The translations under genes and the position numbers were made by a program. A model generated the notes under the pieces. That model saw nothing but the letters and a program-made list of their open reading frames with translations, was not told the DNA's origin and searched no databases. Source: Kitasatospora sp. MAP12-44 (GTDB lineage Bacteria; Actinomycetota; Actinomycetes; Streptomycetales; Streptomycetaceae). Taken from it: 64,000 nt of DNA. Below, in pieces: positions 53,572 through 62,340 of the stretch. Where the stretch lies: NCBI RefSeq assembly GCF_029892095.1, contig NZ_JARZAE010000004.1, forward strand, positions 5,022,001 through 5,086,000, given 5' to 3'. Numbering within the stretch: position 1 is the stretch's first letter; each line of letters opens with the position of its first letter.

Positions 53572-54963
53572 ATGAGCACCACGGAGCGTCCTCGCATCCT
53601 TATTGTCGGCGGTGGTTACGTCGGCCTGTATGCCGCGATGCGCATCCTCAAGAAGATGCGCTACGGGGAGGCGACCGTCACGGTCGTCGACCCGCGGTCG
53701 TACATGACGTACCTGCCCTTCCTTCCCGAGGCGGCCGGCGGCAACGTCGCGCCTCGCAACCTCGTCGCACCGCTGCGCAGCGCCCTGAAGAAGGCGGAGG
53801 TGCTCACCGGTCACGTGACCGGCGTGGACCACGCCCGCAAGGTCGCCACCATCGCGCCGCTGGCCGGCGACTCCTACGAGCTGCCCTTCGACTACCTCGT
53901 CGTCGCGACCGGCTCGGTCTCCCGCACCTTCCCGATCCCGGGTCTGGCGGAGCACGGCATCGGCATGAAGACCGTGGAAGAGGCCATCAGCCTCCGCAAC
54001 CACGTCATGGCGCAGCTGGACAAGGCCGAGTCCACGGCGGACCAGGACGTCCGCCGCAAGGCCCTCACCTTCGTGGTCATCGGCGGCGGCTTCGCCGGCG
54101 TCGAGACCATCGCCGAGGTCGAGGACATGGCGCGCGACGCCGCGAAGATCTACAAGACCGTCAGCCGGGATGACATGCGGTTCATCCTGGTCGAGGCGGC
54201 CAACCGGATCCTCCCGGAGATGGGCCCGGACCTCGGTCTGTGGACCAAGGAGAAGCTCGAAGAGCGCAACATCGAGATCTACATCGAGACCTCGATGGAC
54301 TCCTGCGTCGACCAGCACGTCGTGCTGAAGAACGGCATCGAGGCCGACGCCGCCACCATCGTGTGGACGGCCGGCGTCAAGCCCAACCCGGTGCTGTCGA
54401 ACTTCGGTCTGCCGCTGGGTCCGCGTGGCCACGTCGACACCGCCCCGACCCTCCAGGTCCAGGGCTTCGACAACGTCTGGTCGGCCGGCGACAACGCCCA
54501 GGTGCCGGACCTCGCCGTCGGCGAGGGCGCCTGGTGCCCGCCGAACGCGCAGCACGCGGTGCGTCAGGCGGTGCAGCTCGCCGACAACGTGATCTCCGGT
54601 ATGCGGGGCTTCCCGCAGAAGGAGTACAAGCACAAGAACCTCGGTGCGGTGGCCGGTCTGGGCCTGCACAAGGGTGTGGCGATCCTCTTCGGCAAGTACA
54701 AGCTGAAGGGCCGTCCGGCCTGGTGGTTCCACCGCCTGTACCACGGCAGCCGGGTGCCGACCATGAACCGCAAGGTCCGGGTCTTCACCGACTGGACGCT
54801 CGCGATGTTCCTCAAGCGCGAGATCGTCGGCCTGTCGGAGATGGAGAAGCCGTTCGGCGCCTTCCAGGAGGCTGCGGCCCCCGCCCCGAAGCCGGTCGAG
54901 GCCAAGCCCGCTGCCGCCGCCGGTTCCGCCGCCGCGGACAAGGAGCTCGCCACCAGCAAGTAA
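53572..54963 (+). CDS. ndh: Type II NADH:quinone dehydrogenase (NDH-2)
   Basis: Single-subunit, non-proton-pumping NADH dehydrogenase that passes electrons to menaquinone at the membrane surface. The 463-residue product has the FAD-binding GGGYVGLYAAMRI at the start, YLVVATGS, the NADH-binding IGGGFAGVETIAEVE near residue 165, and the AGDNAQVPD FAD motif. The C-terminus (about 360-420) has amphipathic helices for membrane binding (WWFHRLYHG), then an Ala/Pro-rich tail. The ATG at 53572 follows a Rex-like site. It is monocistronic, with a terminator and bldA downstream. Confidence 0.93.
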   Translation: MSTTERPRILIVGGGYVGLYAAMRILKKMRYGEATVTVVDPRSYMTYLPFLPEAAGGNVAPRNLVAPLRSALKKAEVLTGHVTGVDHARKVATIAPLAGDSYELPFDYLVVATGSVSRTFPIPGLAEHGIGMKTVEEAISLRNHVMAQLDKAESTADQDVRRKALTFVVIGGGFAGVETIAEVEDMARDAAKIYKTVSRDDMRFILVEAANRILPEMGPDLGLWTKEKLEERNIEIYIETSMDSCVDQHVVLKNGIEADAATIVWTAGVKPNPVLSNFGLPLGPRGHVDTAPTLQVQGFDNVWSAGDNAQVPDLAVGEGAWCPPNAQHAVRQAVQLADNVISGMRGFPQKEYKHKNLGAVAGLGLHKGVAILFGKYKLKGRPAWWFHRLYHGSRVPTMNRKVRVFTDWTLAMFLKREIVGLSEMEKPFGAFQEAAAPAPKPVEAKPAAAAGSAAADKELATSK

Positions 54964-54971
54964 CGCGACTG

Positions 54972-54994
54972 ACCCCGGCGCCGATCGCCGGGGT
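54972..54994 (+). terminator. Hairpin just after ndh
   Basis: A 9-bp perfect stem ACCCCGGCG (54972-54980) and CGCCGGGGT (54986-54994), loop CCGAT. It begins 9 nt after the ndh stop. Confidence 0.75.
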
Positions 54995-55094
54995 GTGAGT
55001 CGGAGGCTCTCCGCCCGGCAATGTCGCCGGACCACGACCTCCGTGGTGCTCAGCCGGCCGTATGACCGGGCGGAGTACAGCAAGCAGTGCAGGA

Positions 55095-55141
55095 AAGGGG
55101 CCCCGGGCCCGATGGTTCTCCCATCGGGCCCGGGGCCCCTT
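55095..55141. terminator. Very strong 21-bp hairpin between ndh and bldA
   Basis: AAGGGGCCCCGGGCCC plus GATGG (55095-55115) pairs with CCATC plus GGGCCCGGGGCCCCTT (55121-55141), loop TTCTC. Perfect 21 bp. It insulates bldA from readthrough. The remaining 200 nt to bldA include an AT-richer segment and a TAGGCT hexamer at 55311-55316 that fits a -10 element. Confidence 0.88.
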
Positions 55142-55350
55142 GCTTGTGAGTGGACGTCAGCCGAGCGCCCGGTGCCCGCTTCTGACGGTCGGCCCGTCCG
55201 ATGGCTGGATAGCGCGGTTGAGCTGGCCGAATGACAGACAGTTCGTCAGATGTCAGGGAAACATGACAACTTCCCGCCCTGGGAGCATGCGCAAGAGGGA
55301 TCGGGACGACTAGGCTCAGGGGTAGCCCGCACAGGGGCGGAGCGGTTCAC

Positions 55351-55432
55351 GCCCGGATGGTGGAACGCAGACACGGGCAGCTTAAAACTGCTTGGCCGCG
55401 AGGCCGTGCCGGTTCGAGTCCGGCTCCGGGCA
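55351..55432 (+). tRNA. bldA: tRNA-Leu (anticodon UAA), bldA
   Basis: Class II tRNA: acceptor GCCCGGA with TCCGGGC, long variable arm (GGCC/GGCC around GCGA), anticodon loop CTTAAAA with anticodon TAA at 55383-55385, T-arm GCCGG/CCGGC with loop TTCGAGT. CCA is not encoded. It decodes the rare UUA codon. In Streptomyces this tRNA (bldA) controls aerial growth and antibiotic genes through scarce TTA codons. The position near ndh matches the S. coelicolor layout (from memory). Confidence 0.92.
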
Positions 55433-55437
55433 CTTAG

Positions 55438-55463
55438 CCGTGCAGGGCGCCTGACCTGCACGG
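55438..55463 (+). terminator. Hairpin after bldA
   Basis: CCGTGCAGG (55438-55446) pairs with CCTGCACGG (55455-55463), loop GCGCCTGA; 9-bp perfect stem starting 6 nt after the tRNA. The following 297 nt, up to the membrane-protein gene, hold no convincing gene. Confidence 0.78.
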
Positions 55464-55760
55464 CAGGTCAATCCCTCCGGCGATCGGCGCCCGTAGCTGT
55501 GCCACTCCACGGGGGCCGCCTCATAGGCGAGTTGGTGTTCTGACTCTCCCACAGGTCTGCGCAGGCCCCGACTACCGGATGACCGGCAGCTGCCCGGAGC
55601 GCCAGTCGCTGAGCCGCTTTCGGATGCTCGCCACCATCGGCAGGCTGGGTACTCCGTAAGGCATCCCGGGCGGATCATCCCTGCGGCGTACGGGCTTTCC
55701 TTTGCCAACACATTACTGTTGGGCCGTGGTGGTGACGTGCCGCCCTGGGAGGAAAGAGTC

Positions 55761-56576
55761 ATGAGGAGCAGCAACCCGGTCTTCTCGCGGGACGGTTCGT
55801 TCACCCGCGGGGCCCGTGACAGCCGGCAGACCGGCTATGCGGACTTCGGCAGGTCGCCGGGCAGCGCTGAGCAGTTGGAGGAGCTCTACCGGGCCCCCGC
55901 GGCCGGTCCGCTGGCGACCGGTCGGATGACCATGGACGACGTGGTCGCCCGCACCGGGCTGACCCTGCTGACGCTGGTGGCCACCGGCGCGGTCGCGTGG
56001 TTCGCCCTGCCGAGCGCCAACTACGGTGTGGCTGCGGGGGCTGCCCTGCTGGCCTTCGTGGTCGGCCTGGTGATCAGCTTCAAACGGAGCGTCAGCCCGC
56101 CGCTGATCCTGCTCTACGCGGGCTTGGAGGGCTTCTTCCTCGGCGCGATCACCCGGGTCTTCAACACGGTCTGGCCGGGCATCGCGATCCAGGCGGTGCT
56201 CGGCACCGCCGCGGTCTTCGCCGGGATGCTGATCGCCTACCGCTCGGGGCGGATCAAGGTGACCGCCCGCTACACCCGGATCGGCCTGGCGGTGGCTGTC
56301 GGCTTCCTGCTGCTGATGCTGGTCAACGTGGTGGCCTCGCTGTTCGGCGCCTCGCTGGGGCTGAACTCGGGCCCGCTGGGCATCCTGGTCGGCGTCCTGG
56401 GGGTGGGTCTCGGCGCGTTCTTCCTGTCGCTCGACTTCGCCTCGATCGAGGAGGCGATCCGCGGCGGCGCCCCGCAGCGCGAGTCCTGGCGGGCGGCGTT
56501 TGGGCTCACGCTGTCGCTGGTCTGGATCTACCTGGAGATGCTGCGGCTGATCGCGATCCTGCGGGGCGACGACTGA
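55761..56576 (+). CDS. Bax inhibitor-1 / YccA family membrane protein
   Basis: The 271-residue integral membrane protein has seven transmembrane helices from about residue 60 to the end, and contains the family pattern of short loops with RITVTARYTRIG (helix 5) and the acidic residue LDFASIEEA in the C-terminal half, typical of TMBIM/YccA pores. The N-terminal 45 residues are polar. Bacterial members are putative Ca2+ or H+ leak channels; the function here is not established. The ATG at 55761 has GGGAGGAAAG about 8 nt upstream. It is followed by a small helical protein gene. Confidence 0.88.
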   Translation: MRSSNPVFSRDGSFTRGARDSRQTGYADFGRSPGSAEQLEELYRAPAAGPLATGRMTMDDVVARTGLTLLTLVATGAVAWFALPSANYGVAAGAALLAFVVGLVISFKRSVSPPLILLYAGLEGFFLGAITRVFNTVWPGIAIQAVLGTAAVFAGMLIAYRSGRIKVTARYTRIGLAVAVGFLLLMLVNVVASLFGASLGLNSGPLGILVGVLGVGLGAFFLSLDFASIEEAIRGGAPQRESWRAAFGLTLSLVWIYLEMLRLIAILRGDD

Positions 56577-56618
56577 AGCGTTCCGGGGGCCCTTCGGCGT
56601 TTTGGATACCCTCGCGGT

Positions 56619-56999
56619 ATGCCCGAAGCCACCACCCTGCTGGAAGCCGTCGACCGCCTGGCGGATCGTTTCCGCTCGATGCCGCAGAGCCAGCTGCTCG
56701 GCGCCGTCCCCGGACACCCGTCGCGGGCCGCCGCCGGGCTGGCGCTGGCCAGCGAACTGGCCGCCGCCGCCCAGCTGCTGGAGGAGGGGGCGGACGCCGC
56801 GCTGCGCCCGCTGCCGTCCGCCGGCGCCTTCGCGGTCGGCGATCAGCTCGCGGTGGCCGGCCACGACCTGGTCGCCGCGCTGGGTGACCGGCCGGCCGAC
56901 GCGGTGGTGCCGACGACGGACGGCGTCCGGTCCACCGCGGCCGGACTCCTGGCGGGAGCGGTCGCGGCGGTGGGCGCCGTCGGGGAGTTGTGCAGCTGA
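56619..56999 (+). CDS. Small Ala-rich helical hypothetical protein
   Basis: The 126-residue product is not recognised. It has amphipathic helices (LLEAVDRLADRFRSMPQ, then ALASELAAAAQLLEEGAD), a central patch PLPSAGAFAVGDQLAVAGHDL, and a hydrophobic C-terminal segment (STAAGLLAGAVAAVGAVGELCS) that could be a weak membrane helix. The only Cys is next to the end. The ATG at 56619 is 42 nt after the Bax inhibitor-like gene, so the two may share an mRNA. Convergent with the next gene on the minus strand, with only 7 nt between the ends. Confidence 0.6.
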   Translation: MPEATTLLEAVDRLADRFRSMPQSQLLGAVPGHPSRAAAGLALASELAAAAQLLEEGADAALRPLPSAGAFAVGDQLAVAGHDLVAALGDRPADAVVPTTDGVRSTAAGLLAGAVAAVGAVGELCS

Positions 57000-57006
57000 G
57001 CTGGCG

Positions 57007-58053
57007 TCAGATGCTGGCCACCACGCGGTCGGCCAGCACGTAGACGGCCTCCTCGTCGGTGGAGAAGGTCAGCGAGTACGAGCCGGAGAAGCGCGAGCCG
57101 CCCAGCAGTCGGACGTCCTCGCCCGCGCGGACCGCGTCGATCAGCCGGTAGGCCGCCTCGCGGTCGCCGGGGGCCACGCAGAGCGTGGTGCCGTCGGCGA
57201 AGGCGTAGACGTCCAGGGTGCCCAGCGGGCCCGGGCGGACGTCGGTGAGCGCGACACCGTCCTCGGCCAGGCTGGTCAGCTTGGTGTCGGTCCACTCGCG
57301 GGACGGGGTCTGGCTCGGCACGAAGTCGGGGTGCGAGGGGTGGCGGCGCGGGTCGGGGGCGGCGACCGGTTCGGCCTCCACGGCCGGGTCCACGTCCAGC
57401 AGGCCTGCGTCCAGACCGGTGGCCAGCAGGTCGGCCTCACGCCGGGCGCGCGCCTCGCCGGTCCCGCCGGTGCCGCCCGGGCCACCGGTGCCGTCGCCCG
57501 GCAGTCCGCCGGTCGGCGCCGCCGAGGGGTGGCCGCCGGGACCGCCCAGGCCGCCAGGGCCGGTGGAGGGCAGCGAGCCGCTGTCGTTGATCAGGTCCTC
57601 CAGCGCCGAGCGCAGCGCCTCGCCGAACTCCGGGTCCATCGTGCCGGCGCTGTCCGCCGCGTCCTGCGGGCCGATCGGCCGCGGGAAGAAGACCGGCCAG
57701 CTCTCCGCCGGGCCGAGCCCGTGCAGGCTGCCGAGGCCGCTCAGGCCGATGCCGGGCTCCCCGCCGGCGCCGGTGAACGGCGTGTCCAGCAGCGGCTCGT
57801 CCTCGGCCGCGCGGGCCTCCTGCTCGGCCCAGAACGCCCGCGCCTCGTTGATCTCGCGCTCACGGTCGGCGGCCAGCGCGTCGGTGACGGCGCGGCGTAT
57901 TGCCGCCTCGTCCACCGGGGCGGACGCGGGCGCGTCGGTGGAGGCGGCGGCGCGGAGTTCGTCGAACCGGCGGGAGAGGCCGCGTACATGGAGGAGAACG
58001 GCTGACGACACGGCGATCAGGACCAGCAGCAGGGCGATGTACACGGCGCTCAC
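57007..58053 (-). CDS. Membrane-anchored hypothetical protein with Gly/Pro-rich linker
   Basis: Not recognised. The 348-residue product starts with an N-terminal transmembrane helix (IALLLVLIAVSSAVLL, residues 5-20), then a coiled helix (about 25-75), a Gly/Pro-rich linker (about 165-205), and a folded C-terminal domain (about 250-348) with DFVPSQTPSREWTD, DVYAFADGTTLCVAP, and SRFSGSYSLTFSTDEEAVYVLADR. The GTG at 58053 has AAGGAG 8 nt upstream. It faces the small helical gene on the other strand. The C-terminal domain may be a beta-sandwich sensor. Confidence 0.65.
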   Translation of the reverse strand: MSAVYIALLLVLIAVSSAVLLHVRGLSRRFDELRAAASTDAPASAPVDEAAIRRAVTDALAADREREINEARAFWAEQEARAAEDEPLLDTPFTGAGGEPGIGLSGLGSLHGLGPAESWPVFFPRPIGPQDAADSAGTMDPEFGEALRSALEDLINDSGSLPSTGPGGLGGPGGHPSAAPTGGLPGDGTGGPGGTGGTGEARARREADLLATGLDAGLLDVDPAVEAEPVAAPDPRRHPSHPDFVPSQTPSREWTDTKLTSLAEDGVALTDVRPGPLGTLDVYAFADGTTLCVAPGDREAAYRLIDAVRAGEDVRLLGGSRFSGSYSLTFSTDEEAVYVLADRVVASI

Positions 58054-58383
58054 GGAACGTACTCCTTGCGCGGAGTGGAACAGGGGAACGTCTCCACCCT
58101 GCCGCATGGTGGGCTGTGGCTGCAGTGGAAGATGTCCGAAATGTCCGTGACGTTGGTCATTGTCCAAAAATCTCAGGCCTACACCGTTATACGCTGCGCA
58201 GTTGACCGACTTCGGGGCGTCGAGAAAAGGGCCCCGGAGAGACGAAATGAGGGCCGGATCGCCCAAGAGGTGTGATCCGGCCCTCATTTACCCTGCGTCA
58301 CGCCGAACGGGTGGCTCTACGGCGGGAGTTCGACGCGCTGTGTTCAACTGGCTCCGCTACGTCTCAGCTCAGCGCGGTTCGGC
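58054..58383. other. Gap between the membrane-anchored gene and thiolase
   Basis: 330 nt. On the minus strand this holds the promoter of the membrane-anchored gene; the repeated GGACAT (in 58135-58160, minus strand) is a candidate site. The thiolase terminator lies at 58246-58288. No further gene is seen. Confidence 0.45.
58246..58288 (-). terminator. Terminator of the thiolase gene
   Basis: AATGAGGGCCGGATC (58246-58260) with GATCCGGCCCTCATT (58274-58288), 15-bp perfect stem, loop of 13 nt. It lies about 96 nt after the thiolase stop on the minus strand; the sequence ends in T-rich TTT. Confidence 0.85.
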
Positions 58384-59604
58384 TCAGCTCAGTCGCTCGA
58401 TGACCATCGCCATGCCCTGGCCGCCGCCGACGCACATGGTCTCCAGACCGAACTGCTTGTCGTGCCACTGCAGCGAGTTGATCAGCGTGGTGGTGAGCCG
58501 CGCGCCGGTCATGCCGAAGGGGTGGCCGACCGCGATCGCGCCGCCGTTGACGTTCAGCTTGTCCAGGTCGATGCCCAGGTCGCGGTAGGACGGGATGACC
58601 TGGGCAGCGAAGGCCTCGTTGATCTCGACCAGGTCGATGTCGTCGATGGTCAGCCCGGCCCGCTTGAGCGCCTGGCGGGAGGCCTCGACCGGGCCGTAGC
58701 CCATGATCTCGGGGGAGAGGCCGGAGACGCCGGTGGAGACCACCCGGGCCAGCGGCGTGATACCCAGCTCGCGGGCCTTGGTGTCGGACATGATCACCAG
58801 GGCGGCCGCGCCGTCGTTCAGCGGGCAGCAGTTGCCCGCGGTGACGGTGCCGTCCGGGCGGAAGACCGGCTTGAGGCCCGAGACGGCCTCCAGGGTCACG
58901 CCGGCGCGCGGGCCGTCGTCGGTGGAGACCACCGTGCCGTCGGGGGTGGTGACCGGGGTGATCTCGCGGGCCCAGAAGCCGGACTTGATGGCCGCCTCGG
59001 CCAGGTTCTGCGAGCGCACGCCGAATGCGTCCTGGTCGGCCCGGGTGATGCCCTTGAGCGCGGCCAGGTTCTCCGCGGTCTGGCCCATCGCGATGTACGC
59101 GTCCGGGATCAGACCGTCGGCGCGCGGGTCGTGCCACTCCCCGCCGCCCTGCTCGGCACGCTGGGCGGTGCGGGCCACCGCGTCGGCGAAGAGCGGGTTC
59201 TGGGTGCCCGGCAGGCCGTCCGAGCTGCCGTTGATCGAGCGCGACACGGTCTCGACGCCGGCCGAGATGAAGACGTCGCCCTCGCCCGCCTTGATCGCGT
59301 GCAGCGCCATCCGCGTGGTCTGCAGCGAGGACGAGCAGTAGCGGGTGATCGTGCAGCCCGGCAGGTGGTCGAAGCCCATCTGGACGGCGATGATCCGGGC
59401 CAGGTTGTGGCCCTGCTCGCCGCCCGGCAGGCCGCAGCCCAGCATCAGGTCGTCGATGTCGCGCGGGTCGAGCTGCGGCACCTTGGCGAGCGCGGTGGCG
59501 ATGATGTGGGCGGTCAGGTCGTCCGGGCGGACGTCCTTCAGCGAGCCCTTGAAGGCCCGGCCGATCGGCGAACGGGCGGCGCTGACGATAACGGCTTCGG
59601 GCAT
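58384..59604 (-). CDS. Acetyl-CoA C-acetyltransferase (thiolase)
   Basis: Thiolase II-type enzyme condensing two acetyl-CoA or cleaving 3-ketoacyl-CoA. The 406-residue product starts MPEAVIVSAARSPIGR, has the active-site Cys in TRYCSSSLQTT (C90), the NEAFAAQ signature, GHPFGMTGAR with the catalytic His, and the C-terminal catalytic Cys in CVGGGQGM. The ATG at 59604 has AGGGAG about 6 nt upstream. It is divergent-free: next upstream gene is the SGNH hydrolase on the same strand, 43 nt away. Confidence 0.95.
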   Translation of the reverse strand: MPEAVIVSAARSPIGRAFKGSLKDVRPDDLTAHIIATALAKVPQLDPRDIDDLMLGCGLPGGEQGHNLARIIAVQMGFDHLPGCTITRYCSSSLQTTRMALHAIKAGEGDVFISAGVETVSRSINGSSDGLPGTQNPLFADAVARTAQRAEQGGGEWHDPRADGLIPDAYIAMGQTAENLAALKGITRADQDAFGVRSQNLAEAAIKSGFWAREITPVTTPDGTVVSTDDGPRAGVTLEAVSGLKPVFRPDGTVTAGNCCPLNDGAAALVIMSDTKARELGITPLARVVSTGVSGLSPEIMGYGPVEASRQALKRAGLTIDDIDLVEINEAFAAQVIPSYRDLGIDLDKLNVNGGAIAVGHPFGMTGARLTTTLINSLQWHDKQFGLETMCVGGGQGMAMVIERLS

Positions 59605-59647
59605 GACGGCTCCCTGGAGGTGAGTACGGCTGCTACGGAGAGGAAAG

Positions 59648-60757
59648 TTACTCCCAAGTAGCCCGCGCGTCATCCGGCGCCGTGTGTGAGTTCGCCGACG
59701 CGGGCTCAGCAGTGGGCTCAGGAGCGGGATCGGCAGCGGCTTTGGCAGTGGCTTCGGCGGGGCTCTCGGTCGAGGGCAGGGCGAGGCGCAGCCGGTGCTT
59801 GACCAGCGCCCAGCGCCCGGTCCCACCGGGCGTGGCCGAGGCCACCTCGGTGCCGGACTGCCCGGCGGCGCGGGCGGCCGCCATCGCCATCGGCAGCACC
59901 GCCTCGCGCTGGGTCGGCGCGGCCTCCCGGGTCTCCTCCGGCCAGAGGTCGAGCGCGGCGCAGAGCGAGGGCAGCATGGCCATCGCCGCCGTGGCATAGC
60001 CCTGGGCGGAGGGGTGGAAGCGGTCGGAGGCGAACATCTCCGGCCGCGCGGCGAACTCAGGACCGAGCAGCGAGCCCAGCGAGACCGTCCGGCCGCCGGC
60101 CTCCACGGTCGCGATGGTCTGCGCGGCGGCCAGCTGCCGGCTGACCCGGCGGGCCACCCAGCGCAGCGGCGGCCGCACCGGCTTGATGGTCCCCAGATCT
60201 GGGCAGGTGCCGACCACCACCTCGCAGCCGATCGCCCGCAGCTCCCGGACCGCCTCGCCGAGCTGGCGCACCGACTGGGCGGCCGGGCTGTGCCGGGTGA
60301 CGTCGTTGGCCCCGATCATGATCACGGCGACCTCGGGGCGGGCCTTCAGGGCGAGCTTCACCTGTCGCTCAAGATCGTCCGAACGAGCCCCGGACAGTGC
60401 GACGTTGACGAGCCTCACGCGCCGCTCGGCGACCGAGGCCAGGCCTGCGGCGAGCAGCGCCCCCGGGGTCTCGCGGGTCCGCCGCACGCCGAGCCCGGCC
60501 GCCGTCGAGTCGCCCAGGAAGGCCAGCACCAGGGGCTCGTGGTCCGCCGCCGGATCGGCGAACTCCTCCCCGTACACGCCGTCCGAGCGCGGTGGATTGC
60601 CCTCCAGGATGCCGACCGCGCGGATCGCCAGCCGGCTCTCGGTGATCAGCACCCCCGCGAGGCCCACCCCCAGCAGGCCGAGTCCGCCGCCGCCGTACGC
60701 CGCCGCCGTGGCGATCCGTCGGGCGACCCGCGCCCTCGAATGCTGCGCCCCTGGCAT
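59648..60757 (-). CDS. SGNH/GDSL-type hydrolase, membrane-anchored
   Basis: The 369-residue esterase or lipase-like protein has an N-terminal membrane helix (YGGGGLGLLGVGLAGVLI, about residues 20-38) and a SGNH domain: block I LAFLGDSTAAGLG (catalytic Ser), block III IGANDVT (Asn), and block V SDRFHPSAQG (Asp/His). The C-terminal 70 residues are Ala/Pro-rich and disordered. The ATG at 60757 has AAGGGGG 9 nt upstream. The substrate is unknown; the domain faces either the outside or the membrane surface. It is divergent from cystathionine beta-synthase. Confidence 0.9.
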   Translation of the reverse strand: MPGAQHSRARVARRIATAAAYGGGGLGLLGVGLAGVLITESRLAIRAVGILEGNPPRSDGVYGEEFADPAADHEPLVLAFLGDSTAAGLGVRRTRETPGALLAAGLASVAERRVRLVNVALSGARSDDLERQVKLALKARPEVAVIMIGANDVTRHSPAAQSVRQLGEAVRELRAIGCEVVVGTCPDLGTIKPVRPPLRWVARRVSRQLAAAQTIATVEAGGRTVSLGSLLGPEFAARPEMFASDRFHPSAQGYATAAMAMLPSLCAALDLWPEETREAAPTQREAVLPMAMAAARAAGQSGTEVASATPGGTGRWALVKHRLRLALPSTESPAEATAKAAADPAPEPTAEPASANSHTAPDDARATWE

Positions 60758-60939
60758 CCGGCAACCCCCTTCGTAGCCGTCCGGCCGCCCGCGCCGCGCG
60801 GGTGCCGTCTCTCTCTGCACATACCCGTTGACGCCTTCACGCTATCGGGATGCATCGGCCATCCGGAGCCATAGGCTTGACTTACCGAAGGCATGACCCT
60901 CTGAAAAGCCATGCAAAGCCACAGACCGGGAGGACCCCC

Positions 60940-62340
60940 GTGCGGTACCAAAATTCGATCATCGACCTGGTCGGCAACACCCCGCTGGTGAAGCTCAACA
61001 AGGTCACCGAAGGGATCACCGCCACGGTGCTGGCCAAGGTTGAGTACTTCAACCCCGGTGGCTCGGCCAAGGACCGCATCGCGATGCGGATGATCGAGGC
61101 CGCCGAGGCTTCCGGTGCCCTCAAGCCTGGCGGCACCATCGTCGAGCCGACCTCGGGTAACACTGGAGTGGGCCTGGCCATTGTGGCGCAGCAGAAGGGC
61201 TACCGCTGCATCTTCGTCTGCCCGGACAAGGTCTCCACCGACAAGATCAACACCCTGCGGGCCTACGGTGCCGAGGTCGTGGTCTGCCCGACCGCGGTCG
61301 CCCCCGAGCACCCGGACTCGTACTACAACGTCTCCGACCGCCTGGTGAAGGAGACACCGAACGCCTGGAAGCCGGACCAGTACTCCAACCCGGAGAACCC
61401 GGCCGCGCACTACGCCACCACCGGTCCCGAGCTCTGGGAGCAGACCGACGGCAAGATCACCCACTTCGTGGCGGGCGTCGGCACCGGCGGCACCATCTCC
61501 GGCACCGGCCGTTTCCTGAAGGACTCCTCGGGCGGCACGGTGCAGGTCATCGGCGCCGACCCGGAGGGCTCGGTCTACTCCGGCGGCACCGGCCGCCCGT
61601 ACCTGGTCGAAGGCGTCGGTGAGGACTTCTGGCCGACCGCCTACGACCGCACGGTGGCCGACGAGATCATCGCGGTCTCCGACAAGGACTCCTTCCAGAT
61701 GACCCGCCGGCTCGCCCGCGAGGAGGGCCTGCTGGTCGGCGGCTCCTGCGGGATGGCCGTGGTGGCCGCGCTGGAGGTCGCCAAGCGGCTCGGCCCGGAC
61801 GACATCGTCGTGGTACTGCTGCCCGACGGCGGCCGCGGCTACCTGTCGAAGATCTTCAACGACGACTGGATGGCCGACTACGGCTTCCTGCCCACCGCCG
61901 AGGACGAGGCGACCATCGGCGAGGTGCTGGCCCGCAAGGACGCCATCGCGCACGAGGGCACCCCGCAGTTCGTCCACATGCACCCCAACGAGACGGTCGG
62001 CGAGGCGGTGCAGGTGCTGCGCGACTTCGGCGTCTCGCAGATGCCGGTGGTCTCCCCGGGTGCCGGGCACCCGGACATCATGGCGGGCGAGGTGATCGGC
62101 GCGGTGGCCGAGCGCGACCTGCTGGCCGCCCTCTTCAGCGGCGGCGCCCAGCTGACCGACGCGCTGGAGAAGCACATGTCCAAGCCGCTGCCGGTGGTCG
62201 GCTCGGGTGGCTCGGTGACCGGTCTGATGAGCGTGCTGGAGAAGGCCGACGCCGCGGTGGTGCTGGTGGAGGGCAAGCCGCAGGGCATCGTCACCCGGCA
62301 GGACCTGCTCTCCTTCATGGCGGGTCGCACGGCTCACTAA
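60940..62340 (+). CDS. Cystathionine beta-synthase
   Basis: PLP enzyme joining serine (or a related substrate) and homocysteine to cystathionine in reverse transsulfuration. The 466-residue product has GNTPLV, the PLP-binding Lys44 in NPGGSAKDRIA, the SGNTGVGLA substrate loop, and the GTGGTISG phosphate loop. Residues 345-460 hold two CBS domains (HPNETVGEAVQVL and SGGSVTGLMSVLEKADA), as in the human and actinobacterial enzymes. The GTG at 60940 has GGGAGGA 6 nt upstream. A cysteine synthase reading is less likely because of the CBS pair. Operates near transsulfuration genes elsewhere. Confidence 0.93.
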   Translation: MRYQNSIIDLVGNTPLVKLNKVTEGITATVLAKVEYFNPGGSAKDRIAMRMIEAAEASGALKPGGTIVEPTSGNTGVGLAIVAQQKGYRCIFVCPDKVSTDKINTLRAYGAEVVVCPTAVAPEHPDSYYNVSDRLVKETPNAWKPDQYSNPENPAAHYATTGPELWEQTDGKITHFVAGVGTGGTISGTGRFLKDSSGGTVQVIGADPEGSVYSGGTGRPYLVEGVGEDFWPTAYDRTVADEIIAVSDKDSFQMTRRLAREEGLLVGGSCGMAVVAALEVAKRLGPDDIVVVLLPDGGRGYLSKIFNDDWMADYGFLPTAEDEATIGEVLARKDAIAHEGTPQFVHMHPNETVGEAVQVLRDFGVSQMPVVSPGAGHPDIMAGEVIGAVAERDLLAALFSGGAQLTDALEKHMSKPLPVVGSGGSVTGLMSVLEKADAAVVLVEGKPQGIVTRQDLLSFMAGRTAH

